NCBI GenBank assembly: GCA_018222605.1
Contig: JAAEZZ010000006.1
Location: forward strand, 82,071 to 146,070
Direction of reading: 5' to 3'
DNA length: 64,000 bases
Source: Alphaproteobacteria bacterium
GTDB taxonomy: Bacteria; Pseudomonadota; Alphaproteobacteria; Caulobacterales; Hyphomonadaceae
Shown here piece after piece: positions 15,375 to 23,418 of this stretch. How positions within the stretch are numbered: the stretch's first letter is position 1; each line of letters opens with the position of its first letter. The notes below the pieces were generated by a model. The model had not been told where the DNA came from. It worked only from the letters and a program-made list of their open reading frames with translations, and did no database searches. The translations under genes and the position numbers were made by a program.

Positions 15375-17855
15375 ATGGCTGACCTGAGCGGATTCAATCC
15401 GACGCAGAAGATTGCGCGCGGCGAACTAAATGAGCAGGCGCGCGAAGACTGGGTAAACAACCCATCCGGAACGGTAACGACCCCTGCTGGAACCATCCTG
15501 AAAACGCTCGGGCAAGTCGTGAGTGACGCCGAGGATGCTGTCGCTGATGTACTTTCATCTGCCGGTGTTATTCGCATCGGCACATATGCGGAAATGAAGG
15601 CCCTGTCTTCTGTCGAGGCGGCAGCTCTTGGCGCATTCGGAACGACGAACCGGGGCGGCAGCGACTTTGTCTGGGATGCATCCGACCTCTCTACAGAGGT
15701 GGCAAATGACCCTGCGGGCGGGATGGTGGTCCCGCTCACAGGGGAGGATGGATCAAACGGTGCATTTCGGCGCGTAACGGGCGGCTCTACCATCTTCAAT
15801 GCAGTCTGGTTCAATGCCGTCGGAGATGATTCAACGGACAATTCTTCCGTCTACAATGACATGAAAACCTATATCGCCAGCCTTGCCGGAGGCGGCGATA
15901 TGTACTGGCCTGCCGGAACATACCAGTTCAGCGATGAACTGGTTCATGATGTGATCGGCATGGTTATTCGCGGTGATGGACTGATTTCCGACGGAAATAT
16001 CATCACTAGCGGCAAAACAATCTTCAAGCCGATGAAAACAACAGGGGCGGGCATCCGGGTAAAGGTAGACCGCTGGGGGCTTCAGGGGTTTTTCATGGGG
16101 GCTGGTGCCGCTCGCCAGGCCGCCCTTCGTATCAGCAAGGACAACTATGCCAGCGAGGGCTTGACGCGCGATGACCAGAACTACGGTATCTGGATTGAGC
16201 CCGATGATGTCGCCTCATCTGACGAGGTGGGCAACTTCTATTGTGATCGGGTCTGGGTTTCTGACCAGCCAAATGCTGGATGGGCCATAGCTGGGAAAAC
16301 ATATGTTTCGTACATGAACATGTGTGGCGGACGTAACAACGGTGACCATGGATTTGCTTGCGGGAAGGGAACATACACCGGAAGGACAAACCTTGAAAGC
16401 ACAGGCATTATTCTAGCAACAAACTGTGAAGGCTATCAGAACGATGGGCATGGAATCGCGCAGGGCCATCCGGAGGATGTCTCCGGACCTTCCGGCCTAC
16501 GTATGATTTTGAACAACTGCGATTTTTACACAAATGGACAGAATGGCGCCCGCCTTTATGAGCCATATGACAGCTACTATGTCGCAGACAATTCAAAGAT
16601 CGAATACTCTGCGTTCAACGGCAACAACTTGCGCGGCGGGGTCTATGTCGCAGGGCAAAACATCGAAATCACAAACAACCGCTATCTGGATATTTCACCA
16701 TCCTATAGGCCCGTGCAGGTTGATGGCACGCATGGAACTGGCACCCCCAGAACCACCTACGGAGTGAAGCTCTGGGGTGGCTATGTCACCAGTTCCGGGA
16801 TTTGCGATTATTTCGTGGGAACGGTGAATTCACCGAAAAACGTCCAGGTCGAAATCGATGTGCTTGTGGGCAGCTTTGCTGAGGCCGCACCACCGGATGT
16901 AATGATCCGCCGCAAGAGAAATGCGCTCCTTTGGAATTTGGACTTGACGCAGACCGGCGATGTCACGCGGACTGGGAACACGACACAGACGGGCGGCTTT
17001 ACCATTGCCGAAGGCGTGATGACCCTGAACCGCACCAACAATGTGCCGTTGATTGTGAACAGAAACGGCACGAGCGGTGATATGCTGCTGTGGCGAAAGG
17101 ATGGTGCCACAGTTGGATCTGTTTCTGAAAGCGGCGGCAATGTCGCGTATGGCACGTTCACGGGCATTCACTGGACGCAGCTGCTGGGCCAGGTGGCAAT
17201 ACCGGACATCAAACCCGGCACGATCATCTCGACCATCAATGCGATGTGTTCCTGGAAATGGGACATAACGCGAGTCTGCGTAAAGCCTGCGCGCGTGCTG
17301 GCTGTGCCGGCCGACCAGGAAGACAATGGCGCCTCTGCGGAACATGATATTGATGTTCTGACAGAAGTACAGATCGGTGATGAATTTGTAGATGCTGAAG
17401 GCTTTTTCTGGCGCGTCATACATGTAAGCGAGCCTGCGAGAACGGAAGACCATATGGCTTGGTACTCAGGCGAACTGGGTGACGGCGATATCTGGATCGA
17501 TGATGACGGCCGGGAACATCTGATCATGGAAGAGGAAAACAAGACCCTCGCCATGTCGGAGATCAGTTCGACGCCGGGCGACAAAGCCGTCTATGGCGTA
17601 TTCTTCAGCCACTCAAACGACAATGGCGAGCCGGATTTCAACGTGGCGTCGGTCGGCGAGTATTTCATACGGATCGCGGCTGGCGAAACGGTAGAGCCGG
17701 GCGACCTGATCGACAGCAATGGTGATGGCTGCGGACGTGTTCAGGCTGACGATATTATGAGATCCAGCACGGTTGCAAAGGTGACCGCTGCCATCCCGGT
17801 TGAGACGTATGAGGATGGCAGCTATCTGGTGCCGTGCACGCTTCACTGTGGCTGA
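15375..17855 (+). CDS. Tailspike with pectate-lyase-like beta-helix and C-terminal maturation domain
   Basis: This 826-residue protein starts after ATAGGAGAGG. Residues ~1-60 are an Ala-rich helical attachment region. At ~155-200, 'DDSTDNSSVYNDMKTYIASL' and 'YWPAGTYQFSDELVHD' mark the start of a right-handed beta-helix like pectate lyase superfamily spikes, followed by Asn/Gly-rich rungs to ~500. The last ~130 residues ('GEYFIRIAAGETVEPGDLID' then N-G-D-G-C-G-R-V-Q) resemble auto-processing chaperone tails (peptidase G2-like). It probably binds and cuts a host surface polysaccharide. The end overlaps a convergent gene by 13 bases. Confidence 0.75.
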   Translation: MADLSGFNPTQKIARGELNEQAREDWVNNPSGTVTTPAGTILKTLGQVVSDAEDAVADVLSSAGVIRIGTYAEMKALSSVEAAALGAFGTTNRGGSDFVWDASDLSTEVANDPAGGMVVPLTGEDGSNGAFRRVTGGSTIFNAVWFNAVGDDSTDNSSVYNDMKTYIASLAGGGDMYWPAGTYQFSDELVHDVIGMVIRGDGLISDGNIITSGKTIFKPMKTTGAGIRVKVDRWGLQGFFMGAGAARQAALRISKDNYASEGLTRDDQNYGIWIEPDDVASSDEVGNFYCDRVWVSDQPNAGWAIAGKTYVSYMNMCGGRNNGDHGFACGKGTYTGRTNLESTGIILATNCEGYQNDGHGIAQGHPEDVSGPSGLRMILNNCDFYTNGQNGARLYEPYDSYYVADNSKIEYSAFNGNNLRGGVYVAGQNIEITNNRYLDISPSYRPVQVDGTHGTGTPRTTYGVKLWGGYVTSSGICDYFVGTVNSPKNVQVEIDVLVGSFAEAAPPDVMIRRKRNALLWNLDLTQTGDVTRTGNTTQTGGFTIAEGVMTLNRTNNVPLIVNRNGTSGDMLLWRKDGATVGSVSESGGNVAYGTFTGIHWTQLLGQVAIPDIKPGTIISTINAMCSWKWDITRVCVKPARVLAVPADQEDNGASAEHDIDVLTEVQIGDEFVDAEGFFWRVIHVSEPARTEDHMAWYSGELGDGDIWIDDDGREHLIMEEENKTLAMSEISSTPGDKAVYGVFFSHSNDNGEPDFNVASVGEYFIRIAAGETVEPGDLIDSNGDGCGRVQADDIMRSSTVAKVTAAIPVETYEDGSYLVPCTLHCG

Positions 17856-18280
17856 GGCTCAATCCAGACGCCGGGCGAAAAAGTGGGCGGTGGAGTGTGA
17901 CTCCTTCCCACCCACGTCCCTGATGGAAGGGTAACCTTTACGCCGTCAAAGACTGGCATTGACTGCAATATGTACCGCCCATCAAACCCATCAGAGCAGA
18001 CAAACTCACAGTCCTTGACCGTGATTTTTTTGGTCGCCCCGAACTTAATCGTCTCTGAAATCAAAAACCTGCCGCCGATCAGGAAGTTTTGCCGGTGAAG
18101 AACATTTCCGCGCGCAACCTTAAATCGATCATGGTTGAAAAACGCTTGCAGCGCCTCCGTATCGTCATGCACACCATCTCCGTACAGGACCGGCACCTGC
18201 TTCAGGTTGACCGGAACGGCGGCGGCAATAACGGTTGCGCCTGCGCCAAAGAAGAATGATCGTCTGTTCAGTTCCATCAT
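17843..18280 (-). CDS. Tat-exported mini beta-helix-like protein (paralogue 1)
   Basis: This 145-residue protein starts MMELNRRSFFFGAGATVIAA, a twin-arginine export signal, and then has 'VLYGDGVHDDTEALQAFF', the G-D-G-x-x-D-D-T pattern that begins pectate-lyase-type beta-helices. The rest has only enough residues for a few rungs. It is clearly related to the protein at 18680. AGAAGGA precedes the start, and the start overlaps the stop of the gene before it. Small proteins of this kind occur in other prophages; their role is unknown. Confidence 0.65.
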   Translation of the reverse strand: MMELNRRSFFFGAGATVIAAAVPVNLKQVPVLYGDGVHDDTEALQAFFNHDRFKVARGNVLHRQNFLIGGRFLISETIKFGATKKITVKDCEFVCSDGFDGRYILQSMPVFDGVKVTLPSGTWVGRSHTPPPTFSPGVWIEPQPQ

Positions 18281-18663
18281 GTAAGTTCCTTCTTCTGAAT
18301 ATAAAAACTGCGTGAAGAGAGGACATGAATGGCGACACGGACCCCATCTTTATAGAAAGAAACGCCGTGCGGAGATTCTGGCGGGCTGGAGACCTTGCAC
18401 TCTGTGTCGGGGTCACCGACAAAGTCCCGGTATTCGGACTCACTAACCTTTGTCAGCCATGGCTCGATCGTTATCTGCGTCTCATCAACCGGGTTCTCAA
18501 TGACTTTCTGTTTGCCCAGCTGAACATCGCGGACAAGAGTATATCCGCGCTGTTCGAGCCTTTTTAAGGTAAGCCCAAGCTCCTCATCCGTTATTGCCCC
18601 ATCCGGATATTTCCAATCAGTGACCTCTCGAAAAGCCTCTGTCAGTGCTTGAAGTGGGGTCAT
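18277..18663 (-). CDS. Phage protein of unknown function
   Basis: ATG 18663 (GGAG eight bases upstream) is preferred to TTG 18666; this gives 128 residues. The first ~40 residues are helical (LQALTEAFREVTDW), followed by 'DEELGLTLKRLEQRGYTLVR' and a strand-rich C-terminus. There is no signal or membrane segment. It lies between two paralogous exported or surface-like proteins and overlaps the next gene (ATGA), so the four minus-strand genes look like one operon. No family recognised. Confidence 0.6.
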   Translation of the reverse strand: MTPLQALTEAFREVTDWKYPDGAITDEELGLTLKRLEQRGYTLVRDVQLGKQKVIENPVDETQITIEPWLTKVSESEYRDFVGDPDTECKVSSPPESPHGVSFYKDGVRVAIHVLSSRSFYIQKKELT

Positions 18664-18679
18664 CAATGAGTCTCCTGCA

Positions 18680-19165
18680 TTATCTTGCCGCGGCTGACCT
18701 CAGCGTGGCCTCCCACTCGGCATCAGTTCGGTGACGGATAGTAGCCCGCTCCGGGCCTTTCCCTTCGGGGCTGGGGGTCTGGCTCCAATAAGCGATGAGA
18801 TGTCCAGCATGGCTGCGAATACGAACGTGGCCTGAGCAAGAAAGGTGGTGTAGATAGTATTCACCCTCAAATTCTGGCGCACAGATGAACGCGCTGTTCT
18901 GTACCACGACATCAGACCCACCGCCTTCCAGCCCTTTCGACAGCAAGAACTCGCCTTGCGATACATATATCTGGTGGTGCAGCACGCCCTCATATCCACC
19001 AGCAATCCGAAAAGGCTCCCCGCTCAGAAATGCTTGTAAGGCCTCTGTGTCGTCATGCACGCCATCGGCATACAAAATCGGTGCTGGACCAGTGTAGTCT
19101 GGGATTGGCGTTGCGACCACGAACGGACCACATTCGAAGTCAAATATTTGTGGGGTCGGTTTCAT
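18680..19165 (-). CDS. Mini beta-helix-like protein (paralogue 2)
   Basis: This 161-residue protein contains 'ILYADGVHDDTEALQAFLSG', almost the same as paralogue 1, then L-H-x-Q-I-Y and 'GEFLLSKGLEGGGSDVVVQN', matching the order of elements in the other copy. It has no Tat signal, so the two may act in different compartments. The start overlaps the methyltransferase stop (ATGA). Confidence 0.65.
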   Translation of the reverse strand: MKPTPQIFDFECGPFVVATPIPDYTGPAPILYADGVHDDTEALQAFLSGEPFRIAGGYEGVLHHQIYVSQGEFLLSKGLEGGGSDVVVQNSAFICAPEFEGEYYLHHLSCSGHVRIRSHAGHLIAYWSQTPSPEGKGPERATIRHRTDAEWEATLRSAAAR

Positions 19166-19917
19166 CAGATAAAGGTCTCCTGCGCCTCTTTCATGGCCAC
19201 TGGTATACCACGGTCCGCGACAAAATAAGCATTGTTAGTTGTCGTCTTCGGCCCGGCCTTGTTGACCTGCGGGTGATCTATCGCGCGCGGGTTCTTCAGT
19301 CCGGCCCAGGCCATCATCTTCAGAAATAGCGGACGCGTGGCGTGCCAGCCGATCAGCGGTTGGCCATTCAGGTATTGAGGCGTGATATCCGACCGGTTCT
19401 GCAGGATGTCCTGATCGCCTTCAATGCATTGGGTGGAGACGACGAAATGATCTGCATCAAACTGTCCAACATAGTCGAGGACGAGTTGTGGGTAGCGAAA
19501 ATGGTAGGCCAGGCCGAGGAACAGCAAGACATCTAGCTTGCCGGTTTTTTCTGGGTCGAGGTCAAACAGCGCGTGCGGCTGTATGATCAGCCGATCATGA
19601 GGGATCCCCAGCTGGTCACGCAGCCATTCGATTTTCTGCCGGTAGGGCTCATAGGGTTCTGACGCAATAACGGTTGCGCCGCGCCGGACCAGTTCTACCG
19701 AGAGGCCGCCGCAATTGGCCCCGATATCGAGCACGCGTTTGCCATCCCAGAAGCCCGGCTCAAAGCCAGCGTCAAGAACCTTGGCGATGTCCCAGCTATG
19801 CCAAATGCCGGGAGTGAATGCTTTCGGACCGAGGTGGCAACGTTGCTGCCATTGAGGAATGGCAGCTGCAGCGGCAGCTGCTTCGGCGGCCTCTCTCTCA
19901 GAAAGTAAGAATTGCAT
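19165..19917 (-). CDS. SAM-dependent methyltransferase (DUF1698/FkbM-like)
   Basis: ATG 19917 follows GGAGG by seven bases, giving 250 residues; an upstream in-frame ATG at 19980 also looks coding but lacks an RBS. 'GKRVLDIGANCGGLSVELVR' is the SAM-binding motif I, followed by 'GATVIASEPYEPYRQKIEWL'. The fold is a class I methyltransferase related to DUF1698/CmoB-like enzymes. The substrate is unknown. Its place after the tailspike, on the other strand, suggests a lysogenic-conversion gene that alters the cell surface, but that is an inference. Confidence 0.75.
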   Translation of the reverse strand: MQFLLSEREAAEAAAAAAAIPQWQQRCHLGPKAFTPGIWHSWDIAKVLDAGFEPGFWDGKRVLDIGANCGGLSVELVRRGATVIASEPYEPYRQKIEWLRDQLGIPHDRLIIQPHALFDLDPEKTGKLDVLLFLGLAYHFRYPQLVLDYVGQFDADHFVVSTQCIEGDQDILQNRSDITPQYLNGQPLIGWHATRPLFLKMMAWAGLKNPRAIDHPQVNKAGPKTTTNNAYFVADRGIPVAMKEAQETFI

Positions 19918-20030
19918 ATCTTTGCCTCCATAAGTTGCAGCTCCTTTGCGGTATATTCGGCCATCGCGCAATAGGTGCATATTTCGCACATGCTGAAGAT
20001 GCAGACGCCAACTCACAACTACTCGAGCAG

Positions 20031-20052
20031 CGGCCCAAGTGGCCGTTTTTTT
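20031..20052 (+). terminator. Terminator before the lysis module
   Basis: CGGCC-CAAGT-GGCCG is followed by seven T residues on the plus strand. It lies in the 160-base gap between the minus-strand cassette and the plus-strand gene at 20079. Confidence 0.65.
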
Positions 20053-20078
20053 ATGCCTGACACACAAAGGAGACCCCA

Positions 20079-20450
20079 ATGTCAGACGACAAGACCAACA
20101 AGGATGTGCTGGTGAACCTGGCACTCGAGGGCATGATGCCCCTCATGATCCAGAAGCTGCGCAACAGCGATCAGTATGGCGACATCATCAAGGCCATCGG
20201 TGAGGCCCGTGTACTGGCGAAGGAAACCCGTCAGAAAGCGCGTGAGCGCATTCAGGAAATTACCACGGAGACGCTTAACCGCATCGAAGAGGTGGACGAC
20301 CTGATTGATGCCAAGCTGGCGGAACTTGAAACGCTGGCGGCTGACTTCATGACCGAGCACGGCCTTTCCAGCGTTCTGGAAGATATCCGGGCCGCCGAGC
20401 CAGCCCCGGCCACCGAGGCCTTTCCGGTGGTGCAGGAAAGCGCGGACTGA
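20079..20450 (+). CDS. Phage coiled-coil protein of unknown function
   Basis: This 123-residue acidic, almost wholly helical protein (RQKARERIQEITTETLNRIE, then VDDLIDAKLAELETLAADF) has AAAGGAG before its ATG. It opens the plus-strand lysis-side block. No signal peptide or membrane segment. No family recognised. Confidence 0.65.
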   Translation: MSDDKTNKDVLVNLALEGMMPLMIQKLRNSDQYGDIIKAIGEARVLAKETRQKARERIQEITTETLNRIEEVDDLIDAKLAELETLAADFMTEHGLSSVLEDIRAAEPAPATEAFPVVQESAD

Positions 20451-20454
20451 GGCC

Positions 20455-21015
20455 ATGCCGTTCAAGCCAACACAAGTTCGGCCCGTCTCTGCTGAGGTTC
20501 GGGCCGGGCTTGTGCTTTCCGAAAGCGATGTGCGCAAGACCGGCGCGACCCGCCAGGGCCGGCCGGAATACGAAATCATGCGGAAACTATGGTTCCGGGG
20601 TTTCGAAGTCCCGGCGGGGTTCGTCTTTGACGTTCACTCGCTGCCAAGGTTGCTGCGTCCGTGGCAGCCCAAGAGTCCGGCGTGGTGGGGACCAGCGGCC
20701 CTGCATGACTGGGCGCTGGAAAGCGGCCTGATCTCGATCAAGGAAGCCAACCAACTCTATCGCTGCGCCATGGAGGATTTGGGCGTTCGGTGGATTCATC
20801 GGACCGTGGCTTTCGTGGGCGTAGAATTTGCCCGCTACTGCTTCCCCGATCGCATCACCTGCATCGATCCCGACAACGCCCCGCTGGTCGAGGCGGTTTC
20901 CGGGCGGGAAATGGTGTTCAAGGAAGACATGCCCGGGATCCGCAAGGCGGTCTTTATGGCCGCAAAGGCCGCCGCCCGGGGATACCTGGCCACGAAAGGA
21001 GTGACGCTGCCATGA
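20455..21015 (+). CDS. DUF1353 family phage protein
   Basis: This 186-residue protein shows the DUF1353 pattern: 'FEVPAGFVFDVHSLPRLLRP' (x-V-P-x-G-F-x-x-D-x-x-S-x-P-R) followed by 'GPAALHDWALESGLI' with a conserved A-x-L-H-D. DUF1353 genes are common next to phage lysozymes; the function is not established. The start follows a GAGG site, and the stop overlaps the endolysin start. Confidence 0.75.
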   Translation: MPFKPTQVRPVSAEVRAGLVLSESDVRKTGATRQGRPEYEIMRKLWFRGFEVPAGFVFDVHSLPRLLRPWQPKSPAWWGPAALHDWALESGLISIKEANQLYRCAMEDLGVRWIHRTVAFVGVEFARYCFPDRITCIDPDNAPLVEAVSGREMVFKEDMPGIRKAVFMAAKAAARGYLATKGVTLP

Positions 21016-21617
21016 CCATCGCGCTCTATTCCGAAAACTTCCTGATGTCATTCGCAGAAACGATGGCCCACGAAGGCGGTTATGTAAACCATCCAGACGA
21101 TCCTGGCGGAATGACCTTCTCCGGCATCACCCGGAAGGCCTGGGCGGCCTACAAGGGCGTTCCAATGTCCAGCATCACCGAGCAGGACATGCGGAGCATT
21201 CCGCTGGCTGATCGTCAGCAGTTCTATCACGAACTGTACTGGTGTTCGGTTGGCGCTGATGACCTTCCCGGCGGTCTGGATTTCGTCGTCTGGGATATCA
21301 GCGTGAACAGCGGGCCGAAGCGCGCGGTGAAGATGCTGCAAAAGGCCGTCAACAAGCTGGGCCGCGTCCGGGTCCGGGTGGATGGCATCATCGGGCCGAA
21401 GACACTGAGCGCGGCCCGCTATGCGAACGTGTTCGACCTGATTGATGAGGTCGGCAACACGCGGCTCTGGTTCTATCTCAGCCTCTCCACGTTCAAGGCC
21501 TTCGGCGGGGGCTGGATGAAGCGCCTCGTGAAGGTGACCAGTTTCGGCACGGCGATGGCGCTGGGTCGAGCAAAGGCGGTGATCATGTCCCGCCAGACCT
21601 ATCGAGGCGGCGCGTAG
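21012..21617 (+). CDS. Endolysin, glycoside hydrolase family 108
   Basis: ATG 21012 overlaps the DUF1353 stop and is preferred to the track start at 20790; this gives 201 residues. 'FAETMAHEGGYVNHPDDPGG' holds the E-G-G-Y motif with the catalytic Glu (E21), followed by 'TFSGITRKAWAAY'. The second half has the family's putative peptidoglycan-binding domain (VDGIIGPKTLSAARY). The enzyme cleaves the glycan strand at lysis. There is no N-terminal signal, so it needs a holin or another export route. Confidence 0.9.
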   Translation: MTIALYSENFLMSFAETMAHEGGYVNHPDDPGGMTFSGITRKAWAAYKGVPMSSITEQDMRSIPLADRQQFYHELYWCSVGADDLPGGLDFVVWDISVNSGPKRAVKMLQKAVNKLGRVRVRVDGIIGPKTLSAARYANVFDLIDEVGNTRLWFYLSLSTFKAFGGGWMKRLVKVTSFGTAMALGRAKAVIMSRQTYRGGA

Positions 21618-21739
21618 TGAAGCCCCTCTGTAGGGCCGCCATCGCCGTGGCCCTGCTTCTTACCCCCATCCTCATTCTGACGGTGTGGTTCGGCCTCGTA
21701 ATGGCTGAGCACGCTGTCTGGCGTTACGGCGCCCACTGA
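21617..21739 (+). CDS. Small membrane peptide, possible holin or spanin component
   Basis: GTG 21617 overlaps the endolysin stop (TAGTG). It encodes 40 residues with a basic start (V-K-P-L-C-R) and one hydrophobic helix (AAIAVALLLTPILILTVWFG), too short for the ORF track. Position right after the endolysin suggests a lysis function such as a pinholin or spanin fragment. No direct motif supports a specific role. Confidence 0.5.
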   Translation: MKPLCRAAIAVALLLTPILILTVWFGLVMAEHAVWRYGAH

Positions 21740-21762
21740 CAGTCAATGAAAGGACTGAACCC

Positions 21763-22359
21763 ATGAAATATGTGAAAACCCTCATAATCGGCTTTGCGGC
21801 CATGTTGTCGTTTTCCATGCTTTCGGCATGTGAGAGCTTCAGCGGCTTGACTGCTGTTCAGGAGCGCGAGGCCACGCCCCGTGCAGCCGCCCTGATGATG
21901 CAGGCGGATATCGAGCCTGCTGTGAAAGGCATGGCTGACGCCTGCGAGGCGGGCCTTCTGGATACGGACACGACCACGCTGATCGTCAAATATGCGGACC
22001 CGATCCGCACAGCGATTGGTGCCTATGCGTCCAGCGCCCGCCCGTGCATCGTGATCGATGGCAAGCTGGTCACCGATCCGGAAGCCAGCGGCACCTGCTA
22101 TCGGGGATCTGTTCAGCAGGCGTCCTCGGCGGTGCCATCTGTATTGAAGGAAGTCGGCCTCGCGGTCGGTGGTGAAATCGGCAAGAGGGCCTTCTTGGCT
22201 GGGGTGCTGGCCACCAGCTTTGTCACCCGCGGAGATGCCACATCCGTGGACGGCTTCGACACCGAGACCGTCGATTACTCCCTGAAAGCGTTCGATGACA
22301 CCTGGGCGTCTGTCCAGGCGGACGCTGACCGGCTGCAAGCCTGTGCGGCTGCGGGGTAA
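21763..22359 (+). CDS. Phage-encoded lipoprotein, unknown role
   Basis: This 198-residue protein has a signal peptide with lipobox L-S-A-C (cleavage before Cys ~23): MKYVKTLIIGFAAMLSFSML then S-A-C. The mature part is Ala/Asp-rich, with pairs of Cys (ADACEAG, RPCIVID, GTCYRG, QACAAAG). In the lysis region it could be an outer-membrane (o-)spanin-like or superinfection protein, but its length is well above typical o-spanins. Confidence 0.65.
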   Translation: MKYVKTLIIGFAAMLSFSMLSACESFSGLTAVQEREATPRAAALMMQADIEPAVKGMADACEAGLLDTDTTTLIVKYADPIRTAIGAYASSARPCIVIDGKLVTDPEASGTCYRGSVQQASSAVPSVLKEVGLAVGGEIGKRAFLAGVLATSFVTRGDATSVDGFDTETVDYSLKAFDDTWASVQADADRLQACAAAG

Positions 22360-22369
22360 TCTGACGTGA

Positions 22370-22418
22370 GAGCGCGGCCGGGTGAACAGCTTGGGGGCTT
22401 GGTCGCCCGGCCGTGCTC
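22370..22418 (+). other. Long GC-rich hairpin between lipoprotein and membrane protein genes
   Basis: GAGCGCGGCCGGG pairs with CCCGGCCGTGCTC (13 pairs, one G-T) around a 23-base loop, followed by GTTTC rather than a clear T-run. It could be a weak terminator, a processing site or a leader structure for the gene at 22445. Confidence 0.45.
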
Positions 22419-22444
22419 GTTTCAATTCATTGCAGGGGTGACCA

Positions 22445-22876
22445 ATGCCACCTTACAAATTCGCAGTTTATGGGTCCGAGGTGTTTCTGGGCATCGTTGC
22501 GGGCGCAGGAAGTGCGGCTGCAAATGCTGCCGGTGGTCACACCTTCAACAGCCTGATCATTGCCGCCGCATGCGCTGGTTCCGCATCCGCGATCGCCTTC
22601 AATGCGTTCAACAGCGCAGAGAAGGAGGTCGACACGATTGTTCGCAGGGTGACGAAATCATTCATCCTGTTCCTGATTGGTGTTTGCTTTGGCCTGTTCA
22701 TGAACACATCAATCGCCGGCATCCTTCCCGGTGTGGATATGATCGGTGGCACATATTTGGGCGGACTGACGGGATATGGCCTGGTCGCCATATTGCTGAG
22801 TTCGCGAATGCGGGAAGGTATTTCCGACACCATCTTCGCCGTCCTGCGTTTGGTTACAAAGGAAAAGGATAAATGA
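22445..22876 (+). CDS. Phage membrane protein, candidate holin
   Basis: This 143-residue protein has about four hydrophobic stretches: ~8-30 (GSEVFLGIVAGAGSAAANAA), 36-54, ~72-92 (FILFLIGVCFGLFMNTSIAG) and ~100-118. It ends in a basic tail (R-L-V-T-K-E-K-D-K). Small multi-helix membrane proteins next to endolysin genes are often holins, which open the inner membrane at lysis. The start lies seven bases after GGGG, and the stop overlaps the next ATG. Confidence 0.55.
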   Translation: MPPYKFAVYGSEVFLGIVAGAGSAAANAAGGHTFNSLIIAAACAGSASAIAFNAFNSAEKEVDTIVRRVTKSFILFLIGVCFGLFMNTSIAGILPGVDMIGGTYLGGLTGYGLVAILLSSRMREGISDTIFAVLRLVTKEKDK

Positions 22877-23286
22877 CCGTCGCAGATCTGATCAATTCCC
22901 ACGAAAGCCCCATCATCGTGCTGGCCTGCTTTGCGCAGGTGATGTTTGCGTTCTTCGTATTGGTTGCCACGGCCGAACAGCCGGTGATGACGCCAAGCCT
23001 TCCCTGGGTAAAAGCGGGTCACAGGCACTGGCAGAACATCCTGCGCTTCCTGATCTGCCTCGGATGGATCGGAGTCATTTTCGGGGCCACGCTCTCGGCC
23101 AGCGGCGTCTTTATGGATCTGACAGGCCGGTCATCCCATATGATCAGTCAGGCGCAGAATGATTTCGGTGTACTGGTTTCACGGCTGTCTGGCGCGGTGA
23201 TCATCCCACACGCGGCCTACGTCTCATGGAAGTTTGTCGTCCTGTGGGTTCAGTGCGAGCGCAAAAGGCGGCGAAACCTCGAATAA
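22873..23286 (+). CDS. Phage membrane protein of unknown function
   Basis: This 137-residue protein overlaps the gene before it (ATGA). Three hydrophobic segments: ~14-33 (IIVLACFAQVMFAFFVLVAT), ~56-75 (ILRFLICLGWIGVIFGATLS) and ~105-125, then a basic end (CERKRRRNLE). Coupling to the candidate holin suggests that the two act together, perhaps as holin and antiholin, but no family was recognised. A strong terminator follows. Confidence 0.5.
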   Translation: MTVADLINSHESPIIVLACFAQVMFAFFVLVATAEQPVMTPSLPWVKAGHRHWQNILRFLICLGWIGVIFGATLSASGVFMDLTGRSSHMISQAQNDFGVLVSRLSGAVIIPHAAYVSWKFVVLWVQCERKRRRNLE

Positions 23287-23327
23287 TGCGCCCATCGCCG
23301 CCTCACTGGTGGCCAACATATCAAACG

Positions 23328-23360
23328 CTCCCCCTGGCCGTGTGGCTGGGGGGAGTTTTT
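23328..23360 (+). terminator. Rho-independent terminator of the lysis operon
   Basis: CTCCCCCTGGCC pairs with GGCTGGGGGGAG (12 pairs, two wobble) over a GTGT loop, followed by TTTTT. It closes the plus-strand phage genes. Confidence 0.85.
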
Positions 23361-23374
23361 GCGTTTCTGAGTAC

Positions 23375-23408
23375 AAAAAAAGCCCCCGCGTCCGGAGACA
23401 ACGGGGGC
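23375..23408 (-). terminator. Rho-independent terminator of the minus-strand right-end operon
   Basis: Read on the minus strand, GCCCCCG and CGGGGGC form a seven-pair stem followed by seven T residues. It lies ten bases past the stop of the gene at 23419. Confidence 0.8.
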
Positions 23409-23418
23409 AAGTTCACGC

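Noticed and set aside
19695-19991. 98-codon minus-strand frame overlapping the methyltransferase start
   Set aside because: After the first ~25 residues it becomes a Pro/Ser-rich shadow of the methyltransferase gene.
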